This document shows, one piece after another, positions 61,003 to 64,000 of a DNA stretch of 64,000 bases; the stretch's first letter is position 1; every line of letters begins with the position of its first letter. A program made the position numbers and the translations under genes. The notes under the pieces were generated by a model. The model was not told where the DNA came from and did not search any database. It saw only the letters and a list, made by a program, of their open reading frames with translations. Source of the DNA: Bacteroidales bacterium (lineage in GTDB: Bacteria; Bacteroidota; Bacteroidia; Bacteroidales; UBA932); contig JALCSU010000005.1 of assembly GCA_022653735.1 (NCBI GenBank), forward strand, positions 20,774 through 84,773, given 5' to 3'.

Positions 61003-61815
61003 ATGAAAAAAACATTTGTTTATGCGGTCGCTCTTGCAATGACCATTTTATCAATATATTCTTGCAGCAATATCGAGATCGCTACTTTCGAAGACTGCTA
61101 CAAGGAGACGGCTAAGATTTCCGAAAACTGCTATGTGTCCGTTGCCGACACTATCCAATATTATGAGAAATTCGGCAGGAAAGCCGTAATGAACAAACTT
61201 AACGACGAAATCGTAAAGTTTTGCTTTGGAGAGCAATTCGCTGGCAAAACGGTCGAGGAAAGCCACAAAGCGTTGTCCGACTCGCTCAGGAACGACTGGG
61301 ATACAAGCGCAATTTCCCTGATAAATTCAGACGCATTCAGTGAGGAAACCGCATTTTTCTACATCTATGAATTCATGAACGTGGGATCGTTCGACACTCC
61401 TTTCAAAGATTTGCAATCTTACAAAGTGTTCAAATATTCCTACATGGGCGGGGCTCATGGCTTTGGCGCCACATATTACATGGTTCTTGACATGAAGTCT
61501 GGGGCAAGGGTGCATGAATATGAGATGTTCAAAGAAGGCTACAAGGCTCCTGTGAGCGAACTGATTTACAATGCCTTGCTGAAAAATTATCCTGACATGG
61601 AGGAAGAGTTCGAGACCTTCAACGATTTTTCACAGGTTAAGGATAAAGAGGACAACCCTTACATTAACGGCAACTGCAAAGTCTCGGATGCGGGAATATC
61701 TTGGAACTTCACTCCTTACGAGATAGCCTCGTACGCAGCCGGTCATTTCGAAGTTACGATTCCATGGGGTGACCTCAAGCCATACCTAAGCGACACGATC
61801 TCCAAAAACATCTGA
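61003..61815 (+). CDS. DUF3298/RsiV-like lipoprotein
   Basis: ILSIYSCSNIE lipobox; YSYMGGAHGFGATYYMVLDMKSG. Confidence 0.75.
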   Translation: MKKTFVYAVALAMTILSIYSCSNIEIATFEDCYKETAKISENCYVSVADTIQYYEKFGRKAVMNKLNDEIVKFCFGEQFAGKTVEESHKALSDSLRNDWDTSAISLINSDAFSEETAFFYIYEFMNVGSFDTPFKDLQSYKVFKYSYMGGAHGFGATYYMVLDMKSGARVHEYEMFKEGYKAPVSELIYNALLKNYPDMEEEFETFNDFSQVKDKEDNPYINGNCKVSDAGISWNFTPYEIASYAAGHFEVTIPWGDLKPYLSDTISKNI

Positions 61816-62111
61816 TTCATGCGGTTTTGCCATGCCGAGCACCGGCTTGCGCATATGGATCAATGAGATAAGTGCCAGCATCCTAAACCACCAACCCCGT
61901 CACCCTAAGCCACTTACGCTCCACATCCTAAACGACCCACCACGTCATCCTGAACTTGATTCAGGATCTGCTTTTTGCGGACCAAGTCCAAAAACCTGTG
62001 TTTAAGAATATAATTGTGAATATGCACCAGCCCTTTCTGACCCTCCTGAAGCTGGATAGTGTTGGTAATCTTTAGATTATGGCTTGAGGGGATTGCGGTC
62101 GGATTTGGAAC

Positions 62112-62378
62112 CTACTTGTCTCCATAATGTCCATACGCTGACAATATCACTACTTCTTTTTCCTGAATCTCATAAACAAGACGATGTTTTGCGCTGATAT
62201 GTCGGGACCAGGTTGTCACGCTTGTCCCTTTCAATTGCTCGGGGTGACCTGTCCCTCTTTCGGGATGTCTCTTCAGTTCATCCAATAGCTTATCCAGTTT
62301 TCTGAACGAACTGGCATCTGTTTCTCTCAGTTTAGCAACATCAATCACTGATGACTTGGTGAACTTGATTTCGAACAT
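62112..62378 (-). CDS. Txe/YoeB-like RelE-superfamily toxin
   Basis: LKRHPERGTGHPEQLKGTSVTTWSRHISAKHRLVYEIQEKEVVILSAYGHYGDK. Confidence 0.9.
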   Translation of the reverse strand: MFEIKFTKSSVIDVAKLRETDASSFRKLDKLLDELKRHPERGTGHPEQLKGTSVTTWSRHISAKHRLVYEIQEKEVVILSAYGHYGDK

Positions 62379-62384
62379 TTATTT

Positions 62385-62690
62385 CTATTCCGTTTTGGAA
62401 TCATACTCCACCTTGTCCTCTGCTATGAGTCTGTCAACAAAGTCAGTGAGGTTCTCTCCTGCTTTCATTGATATGGTTTCTGCGTTCTTGGCCTCCTTTA
62501 TGGAGCGCTCGACTTTGTCAAAAAATTCTTTTTTGCTGACAATAGTGTCATCAGCAGTCACCTTTACAATTTTAAAAGCCTCGTTCTTCCTTGTAATCAA
62601 CAGTTCTGCGCCATTTGCTACCTGGTCAAGATACGTTTTCTGATTTGACCTGAATTCCCTAGAGCTTACCGTAATCATATTTATCCGCAT
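62385..62690 (-). CDS. Phd/YefM-like antitoxin
   Basis: MITVSSREFRSNQKTYLDQVANGAELLITRKNEAFKIVKV; 6 bp upstream of toxin. Confidence 0.9.
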   Translation of the reverse strand: MRINMITVSSREFRSNQKTYLDQVANGAELLITRKNEAFKIVKVTADDTIVSKKEFFDKVERSIKEAKNAETISMKAGENLTDFVDRLIAEDKVEYDSKTE

Positions 62691-62993
62691 TAATTCCGGA
62701 ACAAATTTAAGAATAATTTTTCGTGTACAAAAATGGTACGCACAAACTATCTAAATTCAACACGTTATTGCCGGATTAAGTCCAAAACCCTGTGTTAAAG
62801 AATATACACTGTGTTTAAGAATACACCCCGTCATCCTAAGCCACTCACGCTCCACATCCTAAACGACCCACCACGTCATCCTGAACGACCACCCCTGTCA
62901 TCCTGAAACGACCCACCACGTCATCCTGAACTTGATTCAGGATCTGTTCTTCGCAAGCCTAGATTCCGGATCGAGTCCGGATGACGGGGATAA

Positions 62994-63483
62994 ACGAGCC
63001 CAGATTCCTGGTCAAGCCCGGATGACTGAAGGATGGACATTTTCTCCCGTCATCGTGAGATGTGGGGTCGCCGATGAAGCTGTCATCGATGCGGTCGCAA
63101 AGTATACATCCATGTCCTCGCACAGAAGGACGAGAATTTATGGGCGACGGTATAGTGCCACCGGCTGGCTTGTAATGAATGATTGCGTTGCCCTCCCAGT
63201 TCACTGAACGGGGGTCGGCAATGGGGATATGCGTCCTCAGCGCTTATAATGAATATCACCATTGCCTACGATTGTGAATAATCGAAATCTATCTTCACGG
63301 TTTTACAAAACCTTGTCGACGATGTGAATAAAGAATCGCGTACAGATATTCAAACCCTCCGAAAAAGTATCTCGCAGAATGCTGTCGAGGCAGGCTGCAC
63401 GGAAGTGCGTAGGGAAGGGCGTGTCTCGACATCGGGGCCTCCCTAGGGCCACGTTATCGATCGACACCCATTTGCAGAGGCAC
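62994..63483 (-). repeat. Long dispersed repeat, copy B (~490 bp, inverted relative to copy A)
   Basis: Reverse complement aligns by eye with 33858-34349. Confidence 0.85.
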
Positions 63484-63571
63484 CGGATGACGGTGGCAGT
63501 ATGAACACATTTGCCCACACATGACCCTCTATGATCCTTCACTTCAGCTGAACATCGCACTACCACATCAT

Positions 63572-63800
63572 CGGTGTGCGATTCGGGCGTTCTACACACC
63601 GCGTGGTCCCGAACCGCAGTAACGGTGTGCGATTTGGGCTTTCTGCACACCGCGAGGTCCTGAAACCCCATCACGGTGTGCGAATCGGGCTTCTTGCACA
63701 CCGCGAGGTCCTGAAACCCCATCACGGTGTGCGATTTGGGCTTTCTGCACACCGCGAGGTCCTGAAACCCCATCACGGTGTGCGATTCGGGCTTATTGCA
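63572..63800 (+). repeat. 51-bp tandem array, about 4.5 units
   Basis: cggtgtgcgatttgggctttctgcacaccgcgaggtcctgaaaccccatca; unit starts 63572, 63623, 63674, 63725, 63776. Confidence 0.95.
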
Positions 63801-63830
63801 GGTTCTTCGTCAAATTTGTTGCTAAGTGGA

Positions 63831-63865
63831 AAGGGTAATTTATTGAATTTCAATAAATTACCCTT
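63831..63865. repeat. Perfect 35-bp palindrome (17-bp arms, 1-nt centre)
   Basis: aagggtaatttattgaa-t-ttcaataaattaccctt. Confidence 0.9.
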
Positions 63866-63918
63866 GCTTTTTTCGGATACTTTTCGTATCTTAAAGTGCT
63901 GAATACAAAGTACTTAAA

Positions 63919-64000
63919 GTGTCCGAATCAAGTTATTCCAAAGATACGAAATTATCTATTTCGGGGCAAGCATTGTCAGAGATATGCGGTCTAAAACATG
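63919..64000 (+). CDS. Possible start of a CDS running off the right edge
   Basis: Open frame from GTG: VSESSYSKDTKLSISGQALSEICGLKH...; possibly a mobile-element gene, not identifiable. Confidence 0.25.
   Translation, partial: MSESSYSKDTKLSISGQALSEICGLKH

Noticed and set aside
63303-63776. ORFs with 17-aa repeats (MGFQDLAVCRKPKSHTV) on both strands
   Set aside because: Direct consequence of a 51-bp repeat period; no start-site or composition support for coding
63572-63800. Possible CRISPR array
   Set aside because: Units are contiguous 51-bp tandem repeats without unique spacers, and no cas genes are nearby

Overview
Bacteroidales-type chromosome segment, judged from TTTG-N18/19-TAnnTTTG promoters, protein families and fimbrial gene content. 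(1) 1-~11.5 kb: right-hand part of an NBU/IME-like mobilizable element (tyrosine integrase, excisionase-like HTH, DUF3987 and DUF6371-like proteins, MobV relaxase). It carries an XRE regulator / m5C methyltransferase / McrB-like NTPase / LlaJI-type endonuclease restriction operon that runs off the left edge. (2) 11.5-33.6 kb: mostly core genes (folE, trpS, aquaporin, GDP-mannose synthesis, pyrG, TPP-riboswitch TonB receptor, transporters, nadE, purine salvage), plus a compact minus-strand ncRNA cluster: RNase P RNA, a 6S-Flavo-like RNA and an unassigned sRNA-like unit. (3) 33.6-64 kb: accessory region bounded by inverted copies of a ~490-bp non-coding repeat. It contains an ECF sigma factor, a MarR-Hdr-like redox operon with a dispersed repeat inserted in frame inside a CDS, a type V (FimA/Mfa-like) pilus locus with several fimbrillin paralogues (one apparently switched off by a T8 tract, one damaged), a BsuBI/PstI-type R-M system, a YoeB/YefM-like TA pair and several dispersed repeat families. 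Assignments come from reading motifs in the sequence; no database search was run.
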